Source of the DNA: Microbispora catharanthi
GTDB taxonomy: Bacteria > Actinomycetota > Actinomycetes > Streptosporangiales > Streptosporangiaceae
Assembly (NCBI RefSeq): GCF_006334915.2
Contig: NZ_VDMA02000017.1
Coordinates: 124,001 to 188,000 of the forward strand
DNA: 64,000 nucleotides
Direction of reading: 5' to 3'
Below the pieces are notes generated by a model. The model was not told the origin of the DNA, did no database searches, and was given only the letters and a program-made list of their open reading frames with translations. This document shows, piece by piece, positions 26,360 through 34,710 of the stretch. Both the position numbers and the translations under genes were made by a program. The stretch's first letter is position 1, and each line of letters begins with the position of its first letter.

Positions 26360-27369
26360 CCGACCCGCAGGACACCTCCGTAACCGGCTTCCGTATCCGA
26401 TTCCTGCTGGCCGCCGCGGCCTGGGCCGTCCTGGTCGCCGCCGTGCTCGTGGCGGTGCCGCTGGCGTTCGCCGGCCGCCTGCCCGACCCGCTGGCCACTC
26501 ATTGGGGGCCGTCCGGGCGGCCCGACGGCTCCATGGCGTTCGCGGCCTTCGTGCTCTTCACGGTCGCGCTGTGGGCCGTCGTCGCGGGGATCGGCGCGGG
26601 CGTCGCGGCGCGGGGCCGCACGCCGGTCCGCCGGGCGTCGCGCGCCTGGTTCTGCGCCGGGCTGGCCTGGGCGGGCGCGTTCACGGTCGTCACGCAGGCC
26701 TTCACGATCGCCGCCAACCTCGACCGCGGCCACTGGACCCGCGCGGCGGGCCTGAGCTGGCAGGTCGCGGTGGTCGTCGCCGCGCCGATCGCGCTCGGGG
26801 CACTGGGCTGGCTCGCCGGCCGTCGCGGCCCGGACGTTCCCTCGGGGCCACCGCAGAGGGGACCGCTCATCGACCTCGATCCCGGAAAGCGGCCGGTGTG
26901 GGTCTCCACCGCCACCGCGCCGTGGGCGACCCGGCTCGCGCTCGTGGCGCTCGCCACCGCTGTGGCGCTGGCGGGGGCGGCCCTGTCCGGCCTGTTCGGC
27001 GGAGGCTGGGGCGCCGTGGTGCCGCTCGCCCTGGTGGGCGTGGTCGGTCTGGCGGTGTCGTCGGTCTCGGTGCGGGTCGTCCCCGAAGCGCTGACCGTGT
27101 CGGTCGGCCCGCTGCGGTGGCCCTCTCGCAGGGTGCGACTGGACCACGTCGAGCAGGCGTGGGTGGAGGAGCGGTATCCGGCCCAGGTGGGCGGATGGGG
27201 CTACCGCGGCCTCCCGGGACGGGCCACGATCATGATCCGCGGCGGCGAGTGCCTGGTCGTGCGGTACACCTCCGGCGGGCGGCTCGCCATCACCGTGGAC
27301 GACGCCGAGACCGGCGCCGCCCTGCTCAACGCCCTCATCGCCCGGCAGCAGCCCTCCGTCGAAAGGTGA
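26356..27369 (+). CDS. DUF1648 domain membrane protein
   Basis: A 337-residue membrane protein. The first helix is followed by PLAFAGRLPDPLATHWGPSGRPDG, the DUF1648 signature, and about six helices are predicted. The last 100 residues form a soluble PH-like domain (VPEALTVSVGPLRWPSRRVRLDHVEQAWVE) facing the cytoplasm. It overlaps the GntR gene (ATGA) and the CPBP gene (GTGA), so all three are made together. Role unknown; DUF1648 proteins often sit with YtrA-type regulators. Confidence 0.82.
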   Translation: MTDPQDTSVTGFRIRFLLAAAAWAVLVAAVLVAVPLAFAGRLPDPLATHWGPSGRPDGSMAFAAFVLFTVALWAVVAGIGAGVAARGRTPVRRASRAWFCAGLAWAGAFTVVTQAFTIAANLDRGHWTRAAGLSWQVAVVVAAPIALGALGWLAGRRGPDVPSGPPQRGPLIDLDPGKRPVWVSTATAPWATRLALVALATAVALAGAALSGLFGGGWGAVVPLALVGVVGLAVSSVSVRVVPEALTVSVGPLRWPSRRVRLDHVEQAWVEERYPAQVGGWGYRGLPGRATIMIRGGECLVVRYTSGGRLAITVDDAETGAALLNALIARQQPSVER

Positions 27370-28298
27370 CGACCGTGATCCGGCGCAACGCCGATGTCTG
27401 GCTCTTCCTTCTCGTCGCGTTCGGAGCCTCGTGGCTGATCGCGCTGCCCCTCTGGACGCGGGCCGTACCGCTGGGGCCGCCGGCCTTCCAGCTCCTCGGC
27501 GTTCTGATCATGTTCACCCCCTCCCTGGGCGTACTGGCCGTGTGGCTCACCCGGCGGCGCGGCACGCCGCTGAAGGAATGGGCGCGGGCGACCGGGCTCA
27601 CGCTCGGACCGGACCGGGGCAGGACGGCCGCTCTCCTGGTGACGGCCCTGCTCGGCGTGCCGCTTCTCGTGGCCGTCGCCCTCCTGGCCAGCGCCGCCGC
27701 CGGCGTCGTGAGCCTCGACGTCGCCGGCCTGAGCCTGTATCGCGCGCAACTGGGCGCGACCCTCGACAAGGTGCCGCTGGACCCGCGGATCCTGTACGCC
27801 GTGCAGGCCGTGCAGGCCGTGCTGATCGCCCCGTTCATCAACGCGATCCCCGCGCTGGGGGAGGAGTGGGGCTGGCGGGGCTGGCTGCTGCCGCGCCTGC
27901 TCGGCGACCCGGCCGTCTCGTCCGCGCCGGGCGCGCGCCGCGTGTGGCCCGCGCTGGTGCTGTCCGGCGTGATCTGGGGTCTCTGGCACGCACCCCTCAC
28001 GCTGAAGGGCTACAACTACCCGCAGCTCGGCGCCTGGGCGGCGGCGCTGTTCATCGGCTTCTGCGTCATCTTCGGGGCGCTGCTCGGCTGGATGCGGCTG
28101 CGCTCGCGCAGCGTGTGGCCCGCGGTCATCGCGCACGCCTCGGTGAACGCCACGGCGGGCCTGGCGCTGCTCCTCGGCGACGCGGCGGCTCCGCCGAACC
28201 CGGCGCTCGCCGGGATCAGCGGGATCGTCGGCTGGGTGCCGCTCGCGGCCGTCGTCCTCGTCGTCTACCGGCTGCGTCCCGTCACCGCGCCGCGCTGA
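27366..28298 (+). CDS. CPBP family intramembrane metalloprotease (Rce1-like)
   Basis: About 310 residues, eight predicted helices. The CPBP (Abi) motifs are complete: GEEWGWRGWL (EExxxR), WGLWHAP (with catalytic His) and HASVNAT. Relatives cleave CAAX peptides, bacteriocins or membrane regulators. GTG 27366 overlaps the previous stop by 4 bp; GTG 27375 with AAAGG 8 bp upstream is an equally good start. As last gene of the GntR operon it may process a peptide or act on the envelope. Confidence 0.88.
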   Translation: MTTVIRRNADVWLFLLVAFGASWLIALPLWTRAVPLGPPAFQLLGVLIMFTPSLGVLAVWLTRRRGTPLKEWARATGLTLGPDRGRTAALLVTALLGVPLLVAVALLASAAAGVVSLDVAGLSLYRAQLGATLDKVPLDPRILYAVQAVQAVLIAPFINAIPALGEEWGWRGWLLPRLLGDPAVSSAPGARRVWPALVLSGVIWGLWHAPLTLKGYNYPQLGAWAAALFIGFCVIFGALLGWMRLRSRSVWPAVIAHASVNATAGLALLLGDAAAPPNPALAGISGIVGWVPLAAVVLVVYRLRPVTAPR

Positions 28299-28316
28299 CG
28301 TGCGCGCTCACGAACG

Positions 28317-29249
28317 TCACACCAGCAGGGCGGCGGCCAGCAGCGTGACCGTCGTGGCCGTCTCCACCAGGGCGCCGAGCACGTCGCCCGTGACGCCGCC
28401 CAGCCGCCGTACGGCCCGGCGGCGCAGCAGCGCGGCGGCCCCCAGCCCGGCGGCCATCGCCGGCAGCAGCCCGGCCGTCGTGATCAGATACGGATCGTCC
28501 GACAGGCTATGCAGCAACCCGGCGGGCCGCAGGCCCGTGTAGACGGTGTGCCCGTAGGTCACCCCGGAATAGGGGATCAGCTCGGGATGGGCGTGGCCGA
28601 AGGGGTTCGACAGATCGAACGGCCAGCAGTAGCCCAGCAGCGACGGGCCGGCGGCCGCCATGAGGGCGAGCACCGCGATCACGGCGGCCGTCGCGAGGGT
28701 GGCCCCGACAGCGGCGCCCCGTCGCACGGTGCCGGCGACGAGCGCGCCGAGGCCGGTGGGCCGGGCGGCGGGCACGCCCTCGCGGCAGGCCCACGTGACG
28801 GCCAGCCTGCCGGTCGCCGCGGCCGCCACCAGCGCGACCCAGGCGGCCGTGCCGTCCCGCGACAGCACGGCCACCTGCACGAGCAGGGCGATCACGACGG
28901 TGACGACCCCGAACGGGCCGATGTCGGAGCGCTTCATCACGTCGAGCGCGCCGTCGGCCGGCTTGCCGCTGCCGAGCCCGTCGGCCAGGTCCGCGAGGCC
29001 GTCCAGATGCAGGGCCCGCGTCAGCCAGGCCAGGGCCGCCACCGCGAGGACGGCGCCGAGCGGCTGCGAGCCCGACGCCGCACCGGCGACCGCGAGCACC
29101 ACGGCGGCGACCAGGCCGAGCAGCAGGCCGACGAACGGCGCCAGCGACATCGCGCGTCCCGCCACTCGGCGGTCGACCTCCACCGGCCGTACGGGGAAGA
29201 CCGTGAGGGTCCCGACCGCGAGCCGCCAGGCCGCGCCGGGGCCGCTCAT
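28317..29249 (-). CDS. cobS: Adenosylcobinamide-GDP ribazoletransferase
   Basis: Integral membrane enzyme for the last step of cobalamin assembly, joining cobinamide-GDP and alpha-ribazole. It shows FPVRPVEVDRR at the start, the acidic LHLDGLADLADGLGSG, VMKRSDIGPFG, and the C-terminal GGVTGDVLGALVE. At 310 residues it is longer than the usual 250 or so: a segment from about residue 205 to 260 (GYCWPFDLSNPFGHAHPELI and following) sits between membrane helices and has no counterpart that I know. Start ATG 29249. It follows cobU with a 110-bp gap. Confidence 0.92.
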   Translation of the reverse strand: MSGPGAAWRLAVGTLTVFPVRPVEVDRRVAGRAMSLAPFVGLLLGLVAAVVLAVAGAASGSQPLGAVLAVAALAWLTRALHLDGLADLADGLGSGKPADGALDVMKRSDIGPFGVVTVVIALLVQVAVLSRDGTAAWVALVAAAATGRLAVTWACREGVPAARPTGLGALVAGTVRRGAAVGATLATAAVIAVLALMAAAGPSLLGYCWPFDLSNPFGHAHPELIPYSGVTYGHTVYTGLRPAGLLHSLSDDPYLITTAGLLPAMAAGLGAAALLRRRAVRRLGGVTGDVLGALVETATTVTLLAAALLV

Positions 29250-29282
29250 GCCCCCGCCTCGCCTGGCGGCTCGGAGTCGCAT

Positions 29283-29314
29283 GAGCGAACCACACTGTGC
29301 TTGCCGGTTCGCTC
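29283..29314. promoter_or_regulatory. Hairpin between cobU and cobS
   Basis: GAGCGAACC-N14-GGTTCGCTC is a perfect 9-bp stem in the cobU-cobS gap. It could weaken cobS expression, stabilise an mRNA end, or be a dyad for a regulator. Confidence 0.4.
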
Positions 29315-29359
29315 GCTCATGGGGGAGGGTTCATCGGGCACGAGGGCAGATCGTAGTTG

Positions 29360-30406
29360 TCACAGGGGCAGCGGGACGACCCGGCCGGAGACCACCAGGG
29401 CGACGTCCTCGGACTCGCGGGCGAGGGCCTGGTTGAGGCGGCCGAGCGCGTCGCGGAACAGCCGTCCGGCGGGCGTGGCCGGGATCACCCCGAGGCCCAC
29501 CTCGTCGCTCACCGCCACCACCCGGGCGCGGGTGCCGCGCCAGGCGGCCGTCAGCGCGTCGCACCGCTCCGCCACCCGGTCGAGGGCGGCGCGGTGGCCG
29601 GCCGTGGGCGTGCCGTCCGGCCAGGCGGCGCACTCGTCGAACGCGGCGGCGAGCCAGGTGCCGATCCCGTCGATGAGCAACGTCCCCGGACCGCCGGACA
29701 GGACGGACACGAGGTCGGTCGTCTCCACGGTCCGCCAGTGCGCCGGGCGCCGTTCACGGTGGGCGCGCACACGGGCGAGCCAGGCCGGGTCGTCACCACC
29801 CGAGGGCCCGGTGGCGACGTAGGTCACCTCGGGTTCGGCGGCCAGGCGGAGTTCGGCCTCCTCGGACTTGCCCGACCGAGACCCGCCCAGCAGCAGCGTC
29901 CGGCGTGGCCGTGCCCACGGCTCCGCCTCCGCGCTCGCCGTGTCCATGACCGTCCCGTCGAGGACGGCCGTCGCGCCCCACAGGGCGAGGCGGCGGGCCA
30001 GTTCGCTCTCCGCGGGGACGCGGTGGTCGAGGTGCACCGCGACGATCCGCGTCGCGGGCGTGACCCGTCCGCGGCGGCGCAGGTCGCCCAGCCGCTCCGG
30101 CCGGTCGGGCAGGTCCATGAGCACCACGTCGAAGGGCGCGTCCGCGTCCCGCCCGGGGGAGCCGGTGGCGGGCCCCACGGCGTACAGCAGGCGACCGCCG
30201 CCGGGCCCGGTGACCTCGCACCCGTCGGCCGTCCTGCGGATCACGTACCCCGCGGGCGGGCGGGCGTCCGTGAGCCGTACGCGGCCGTCGAGCACGATGG
30301 AGGCCGGACGCCGGTGGCCGGGGGCGAGCCGGCCGCAGGACGCGCAGGGACAGCCGGGAACGGGCCAGCCCTCCGGGCCGCCGGTTCCCTCCAGGCGGAT
30401 CTTCAT
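29360..30406 (-). CDS. cobU: Adenosylcobinamide kinase/guanylyltransferase with an N-terminal extension
   Basis: A 348-residue protein. The last 180 residues are CobU: the P-loop LLLGGSRSGKSEEAE, YVATG, RVRAHRERRP with the GTP-binding His, and TLLIDGIGTWL. It phosphorylates adenosylcobinamide and attaches GMP. The first 160 residues resemble a worn metallo-beta-lactamase-like domain (MKIRLEGTGGPEGWPVPGCP); actinobacterial CobU proteins of this type are known. ATG 30406 is preferred over longer options. It is the partner of the downstream cobS. Confidence 0.92.
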   Translation of the reverse strand: MKIRLEGTGGPEGWPVPGCPCASCGRLAPGHRRPASIVLDGRVRLTDARPPAGYVIRRTADGCEVTGPGGGRLLYAVGPATGSPGRDADAPFDVVLMDLPDRPERLGDLRRRGRVTPATRIVAVHLDHRVPAESELARRLALWGATAVLDGTVMDTASAEAEPWARPRRTLLLGGSRSGKSEEAELRLAAEPEVTYVATGPSGGDDPAWLARVRAHRERRPAHWRTVETTDLVSVLSGGPGTLLIDGIGTWLAAAFDECAAWPDGTPTAGHRAALDRVAERCDALTAAWRGTRARVVAVSDEVGLGVIPATPAGRLFRDALGRLNQALARESEDVALVVSGRVVPLPL

Positions 30407-30509
30407 GCCGCTGCCTTTCCGCGTCCGTGTCGCCGGGCGGCCCCGCGTCGTCGGCGGGGGGAGTGGACGCCGGGAAGAGAGGATAGGGTCCGGCTGCACG
30501 GTCTTTGTG

Positions 30510-30542
30510 CCGCACCGGCCCCGGCGTGAAGTCCCGGTGCGG
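30510..30542 (+). promoter_or_regulatory. Hairpin before a small conserved gene
   Basis: CCGCACCGG-N15-CCGGTGCGG, a 9-bp stem that ends 31 bp before the start of the 68-residue gene. It is probably in the 5' leader; no riboswitch class fits. Confidence 0.35.
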
Positions 30543-30573
30543 GGGCGGCGAGGAACCGAAGGAGCGGGTGCGG

Positions 30574-30780
30574 ATGATTTGGCGGTGGCGTTACGAGGAC
30601 GCGAACGGGGGCGAGGTCACGGACCGGCCGCTGCCCCGGGAGATCTTCTCCAGCCAGTCGGACGCGGAGTCGTGGCTGGGGGAGAGCTGGCGCGAGCTGC
30701 TGGAGGCCGGCGTCGAGCAGGTGACGCTCATGGAGGACGAGCGGATCGAATATTCGGGGATGTCCCTGCGCGCCGAGTGA
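30574..30780 (+). CDS. Small conserved actinobacterial protein
   Basis: A 68-residue protein from ATG 30574 with GGAG 9 bp upstream. MIWRWRYEDANGGEV, SQSDAESWLGESWRELLEAG and a VTLMEDERIEYSGMSL end recall a short family seen in many actinomycetes; it looks like a soluble beta-alpha-beta protein. Function unknown. It lies alone between the divergent cobU and the convergent aldo/keto reductase. Confidence 0.75.
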   Translation: MIWRWRYEDANGGEVTDRPLPREIFSSQSDAESWLGESWRELLEAGVEQVTLMEDERIEYSGMSLRAE

Positions 30781-30858
30781 GCCGGGCGGGGGCCGGGACC
30801 GTGACGGGCGCGGTCGCGACCCCCGCGACGACACCGGTCCGCAGGACCGGAGACGGCG

Positions 30859-31857
30859 TCAGGGACGAGCGGACGGGCTGACGGTCTTGGCCGGGTCACG
30901 CTCGACGACCGGGCCGAGCACGTCGTCGATCTTCTTGAGCACCTCGGCGTCGAGCTTCACGCCCGAGGCCTTGACGTTGTCGCGCACCTGCTCGGGCTTG
31001 GTGGCCCCGATGATGGCCGACGACACGTTCGGGTTCTGCAGCACCCACGCCACGGCGAGCTGGGCCATCGAGAGCCCGAGGTCGGCCGCGATCGGCTTGA
31101 GGTCCTGCACCCGGCGCAGCAGGTCGTCGTCCATCAATCGGCCGATGAAGCCCGAGCCGGACGGGTCGGTGGCGCGGGACCCGGCCGGCGGCGGCTGGCC
31201 GGGCAGGTACTTGCCGGTGAGCACGCCCTGCGCGATCGGCGACCAGACGATCTGGCCCAGGCCCTCCTTCTCGCACAGCGGCACGACCTCGGCCTCGATG
31301 ACCCGCCAGAGCATCGAGTACTGCGGCTGGTTGGACACCAGCCGGTCGAACCCCATGTCGTCGGCGATCTTCAAGGCCCGGGCGATCTGGTCGGCCGACC
31401 ACTCGCTGACGCCGACGTACAGCACCTTGCCCTGCCGTACGAGGTCGTCGAAGGCCCGCAGGGTCTCCTCCAGCGGCGTCTCGACGTCGTAGCGGTGCGC
31501 CTGGTAGAGGTCGACGTAGTCGGTCTGCAGCCGGCGGAGCGACCCGTTGATCGACTCGGTGATGTGCTTGCGGGACAGTCCCCGGTCGTTCTTGCCCTCC
31601 CCGGTGGGCCAGTAGACCTTGGTGAAGATCTCCAGCGACTCGCGGCGCACGCCCTTGAGCGCCCGGCCGAGGACCTCCTCGGCCCTGGTCCCGGCGTAGA
31701 CGTCGGCGGTGTCGAAGGTCGTGACACCCTCGTCGAGAGCCGCGCGGACGCACTCGACGGCGGCGTCCTCCTCCACCTGCGACCCATGGGTGATCCAGTT
31801 GCCGTAGCTGATCTCGCTGACCATGAGGCCACTGCGGCCAAGATGACGGTATTCCAT
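30859..31857 (-). CDS. Aldo/keto reductase, Kv-beta-like
   Basis: A 332-residue NADPH-dependent reductase. The catalytic tetrad is present: Asp and Tyr in FDTADVYAG, Lys in FTKVYWP and His in YQAHRYD. The SNQPQYSMLWR and WSPIAQGVLTGKYLPGQ segments place it in the AKR6-like branch with bacterial potassium-channel beta-like proteins and YghZ. Its likely role is reduction of aldehydes such as methylglyoxal. ATG 31857 is chosen. The divergent SUKH gene begins 64 bp away. Confidence 0.94.
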   Translation of the reverse strand: MEYRHLGRSGLMVSEISYGNWITHGSQVEEDAAVECVRAALDEGVTTFDTADVYAGTRAEEVLGRALKGVRRESLEIFTKVYWPTGEGKNDRGLSRKHITESINGSLRRLQTDYVDLYQAHRYDVETPLEETLRAFDDLVRQGKVLYVGVSEWSADQIARALKIADDMGFDRLVSNQPQYSMLWRVIEAEVVPLCEKEGLGQIVWSPIAQGVLTGKYLPGQPPPAGSRATDPSGSGFIGRLMDDDLLRRVQDLKPIAADLGLSMAQLAVAWVLQNPNVSSAIIGATKPEQVRDNVKASGVKLDAEVLKKIDDVLGPVVERDPAKTVSPSARP

Positions 31858-31921
31858 GGGTCCGACCTTAGGTCATGACATCGCGTCACTCCTCCGCGTG
31901 GTTCGCGGTAGGGTGCCCGGC

Positions 31922-33070
31922 GTGCGCCGGTTGATCACTTCTCGCCCCGTACGACTGGCTCTGGCCGTCGCGCTGGTCGCCGGTGTCGCCGCCGGGCTGG
32001 TCGTCGTCGCCCGCCGGCGCCGTGCCGCAGTGCCGGCACCGGCCGCTCCGCGCCCTGCCCCGCCGCGGGACGCGGGAGACCCGGCCGGGCGCGGCCCCGA
32101 GCCGGTGCTCGGATGGCCCACGAGCGAGGACCTCGAGAGGTACGACCGGCCGGAGGCCGGCGCGCCGATCGCCCGTCTCCTCGACGGGCTCCCCCGGATC
32201 GAGCGGCCGCGCGGGAGGAAGGCGCGCCGCTGGACGGCCGCGCTCGTCGCGCTCGGCCTGCTGGCCCTCGGCGCGCAGATGCTGGACAACGCCGTGTTCC
32301 GCCCGGAGGCGGGGACGCCGTCCGGCCGGGCGGCGTACGCGGGAAACGACGTCGAGCCCTGTCTCGCGGCCGGTTGTCAGGTGGCGGGGAGCTCAGCGCC
32401 TTCCGACCAGTCCTGTCCAGCGCCCGGTTGCGCCGCCGTGCCGGACTCCGCGCCGTCCGCCGGGCCCGCGGGCGCGGAGGCCACGCCACAGGGGCCGGCG
32501 CCGTCCCCCTCTCCCACGTGCGCGGTCCGGAAGGAGGCCGCGGCTCCTGTCGTACGGCCGGTCTCCCGGCGCGTGACGGCCGCGGTGAACCGGCAGTGGC
32601 GGCGGATAGAGAGATGGCTGAAGGCGCACGCGCCAAGGACGTACGCCTCGCTGAACGGCCCGGCCGGCCGCCGGCTGGTGGCGACGGCCGAGGCGCGGCT
32701 GGGGACGCGCATCCCCGACTCGCTGAGGGCCTCGCTGCTGCGCCACAACGGCGCCCGCGGCCTGGCGGCGTTCCGGTTCTCGTCGAATTACGCGATCATG
32801 GGCGCGCGCGGGCTGGTCTCCTCCTGGCCCGACGCCTGCGAGATGGGCGGAGGCATCCCCTTCGCCTACGACTCCGACTTCGGCGGCTACCTCGTGACGA
32901 GCTCCGCCACCGGCGGCGTGGGCTCGGCGGACTCGGAGCTGCCGTACTTCGAGGACGAGTGGTCGTCGTACTACGCGCTGCTCAAGGCCACAGCGGACGC
33001 CCTCGCCGAGGGCGGCCCGGTGGGTGGGTCGGTCCCCGTGGTACGCGAGGGCGTCCTGGAGTGGAGGTGA
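31922..33070 (+). CDS. Membrane-anchored SMI1/KNR4 (SUKH) domain protein
   Basis: A 382-residue protein with two membrane helices (about residues 8-30 and 106-122), a Cys/Pro/Ala-rich linker, and a C-terminal SUKH-type domain. This domain carries IERWLKAHAP, ARLGTRIPDSLRASLLRHNG, CEMGGGIPFAYDSDFGGYL and YFEDEWSSYYALL. SUKH domains serve as toxin immunity proteins or regulators. Here the domain lies outside if the first helix is inserted N-in, which is unusual. GTG 31922 follows GTAGGG with 8-bp spacing. No toxin gene is adjacent. Confidence 0.75.
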   Translation: MRRLITSRPVRLALAVALVAGVAAGLVVVARRRRAAVPAPAAPRPAPPRDAGDPAGRGPEPVLGWPTSEDLERYDRPEAGAPIARLLDGLPRIERPRGRKARRWTAALVALGLLALGAQMLDNAVFRPEAGTPSGRAAYAGNDVEPCLAAGCQVAGSSAPSDQSCPAPGCAAVPDSAPSAGPAGAEATPQGPAPSPSPTCAVRKEAAAPVVRPVSRRVTAAVNRQWRRIERWLKAHAPRTYASLNGPAGRRLVATAEARLGTRIPDSLRASLLRHNGARGLAAFRFSSNYAIMGARGLVSSWPDACEMGGGIPFAYDSDFGGYLVTSSATGGVGSADSELPYFEDEWSSYYALLKATADALAEGGPVGGSVPVVREGVLEWR

Positions 33071-33080
33071 GGCCGCCGAG

Positions 33081-33122
33081 GTCAGGCGGCCGAGGCTAGG
33101 CGGCCGGGGTCAGGCGGCCGTG
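33081..33122. repeat. Three 14-bp tandem repeats
   Basis: Units GTCAGGCGGCCGAG, GCTAGGCGGCCGGG and GTCAGGCGGCCGTG follow directly. Together with the preceding GGCCGCC they can fold into alternative hairpins. They lie in the 56-bp gap between convergent genes and probably work as a terminator for one or both. Confidence 0.7.
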
Positions 33123-33126
33123 CGGG

Positions 33127-33762
33127 TCACTTCTTCGCGCCGGCCGTGTTCTTGAGGGCGACCGGGAGGCCTCCGGGCAGGACGGCCGGCTTGGGGAAGC
33201 GCAGGCGGCGCATCTGGGACGAGCGCATCGCCGCGTAGAAGCCCACGCCCTTGAGGTCCTCGCCCGGGAACTTCGCCGCCGCCTCCTTCTTCACCTTCGT
33301 GGCCACGTAGAACGAGCTCGCCAGCACGAGCACCATCACGACCGGCAGCGACAGCGTGTAGACCAGCATGACGGCCGAGCGGACCGGGATCGGGAACGGC
33401 ACCATCGACAGCAGCATGATGACGAACACGACGGGCAGGAAGTACTGCCCCGGCAGCCGCCGCGCGTCCACCCAGTCGCGGGCGAACTTGCGCACCGGGC
33501 CGCGGTCGCGTGCCGGCAGCGCCCGTTCGTCGCCGCGTAGCAGGGCTTCGCGCTGCTTGCCGCGTAGCGCCTTGTCGCGCTCGCGCGCCAGGCGGTAGGC
33601 CTCCTTGCGGTTGGCCGGAGCGGTCACCGGGGAGCGGCGGCGGCCCTGCGCCTCGCTCCTCTTCGGGGTGGGACGGCCCTTACCCGGGGTGCCGTGGGGC
33701 TTAGGATCCTCTACAGGGACGGGGGAGTCCTCCGCTGAGGTCTGGCTGCGACGTCGGAACAC
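33127..33762 (-). CDS. DUF3043 membrane protein
   Basis: A 211-residue protein of the DUF3043 family, confined to actinobacteria. A basic GKGRPTPKRSEAQGRRR N-terminus and LLRGDERALPARDRGPVRKFARDWVDARRLPGQYFLP precede two helices (FLPVVFVIMLLSMVPF and VMLVYTLSLPVVMVLVLAS). A basic tail follows. Start GTG 33762. Function unknown; divergent from pspA. Confidence 0.9.
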   Translation of the reverse strand: MFRRRSQTSAEDSPVPVEDPKPHGTPGKGRPTPKRSEAQGRRRSPVTAPANRKEAYRLARERDKALRGKQREALLRGDERALPARDRGPVRKFARDWVDARRLPGQYFLPVVFVIMLLSMVPFPIPVRSAVMLVYTLSLPVVMVLVLASSFYVATKVKKEAAAKFPGEDLKGVGFYAAMRSSQMRRLRFPKPAVLPGGLPVALKNTAGAKK

Positions 33763-33826
33763 GTCGCCCAGCCTACCGGGAGTGCAACTTAGTGACGCCC
33801 TCGCGCGTTATGCGTAGGGTGAACCC

Positions 33827-33843
33827 AGGCGGCTACGCCGCCT
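33827..33843. promoter_or_regulatory. Short hairpin in the pspA upstream region
   Basis: AGGCGGC-TAC-GCCGCCT, a perfect 7-bp stem with a 3-nt loop, 66 bp before the pspA start, in the 147-bp gap between the divergent DUF3043 and pspA genes. It could be a leader structure or an operator. Confidence 0.4.
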
Positions 33844-33909
33844 GACAAGGGGCTTGAGACGGCTGGGGTCACCCACGCACAACCTTGGAGAAGGGGACGG
33901 CCGACGCGC

Positions 33910-34710
33910 ATGAGCGTGATGAAGAGACTTTCCATGATCTTCAAGTCCAAGGCCAACAAGGCCCTGGACAAGATGGAGGATCCGCGGGAGACGCTGGACT
34001 ATTCCTATCAGCGCCAGCTTGAGCTGCTGCAGAAGGTCCGCCGGGGCGTGGCCGACGTGGCCACCAGCCGCAAGCGGGTGGAGTTGCAGATCAACCAGCT
34101 CGAAGGGCAGGCCACGAAGCTGGAGAACCAGAGCAGGCAGGCCCTGTCGGCCGGGCGCGAGGATCTGGCCCGCGAGGCGCTGACCCGCCGCAACGGTCTC
34201 AACGCCCAGATCGCCGACCTGCGCATCCAGTACAGCAACCTGCAGGGCGAGGAGGAGAAGCTCACCCTCGCCAGCCAGCGGCTCCAGGCCAAGGTCGACT
34301 CCTTCCGTACGAAGAAGGAGACCATCAAGGCCACCTACACGGCGGCCGAGGCCCAGACGCGGATCAACGAGGCGTTCTCCGGCATCTCCGAGGAGATGGG
34401 CGACGTCGGCCTGGCCATCCAGCGGGCCGAGGACAAGACCGCGCAGATGCAGGCGCGCGCGGGCGCCATCGACGAGCTGCTGGCCAGCGGCGCGCTGGAC
34501 GACTTCACCGGTCAGCGCGACGACATCCAGGCGGAGCTCGACCGCATGGGCGCCGGCTCGGACATCGAGCTGGAGCTCGCCAAGATGAAGGCCGAGCTCG
34601 GCCAGGGCCCGGCGCCCAGGAGCGCGATCGAGCCCGGCCAGCAGGGCCAGGCCGCCCCGTCCAGCCCGCAGCACACTCAGCAGCTGCGTCAGCCAGGGGA
34701 GGGACTGTGA
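33910..34710 (+). CDS. pspA: PspA/IM30 (Vipp1) family envelope-stress protein
   Basis: A 266-residue coiled-coil protein that binds damaged inner membrane and forms ESCRT-III-like scaffolds. An amphipathic N-terminus (MSVMKRLSMIFKSKANKAL) precedes long heptad-rich helices (about 25-220), then a Pro/Gln-rich tail. Start ATG 33910 follows GAGAAGGGGA. It heads the operon pspA-pspAA-htpX-pspAB, the actinobacterial form of the phage-shock system; all four genes overlap or nearly touch. Confidence 0.95.
   Translation: MSVMKRLSMIFKSKANKALDKMEDPRETLDYSYQRQLELLQKVRRGVADVATSRKRVELQINQLEGQATKLENQSRQALSAGREDLAREALTRRNGLNAQIADLRIQYSNLQGEEEKLTLASQRLQAKVDSFRTKKETIKATYTAAEAQTRINEAFSGISEEMGDVGLAIQRAEDKTAQMQARAGAIDELLASGALDDFTGQRDDIQAELDRMGAGSDIELELAKMKAELGQGPAPRSAIEPGQQGQAAPSSPQHTQQLRQPGEGL

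Noticed and set aside
30407..30573. Cobalamin riboswitch before cobU or the small gene
   Set aside because: CCGGTG and GGGAAG words occur, but the order and the B12-box core do not fit on either strand; only a simple hairpin can be supported.
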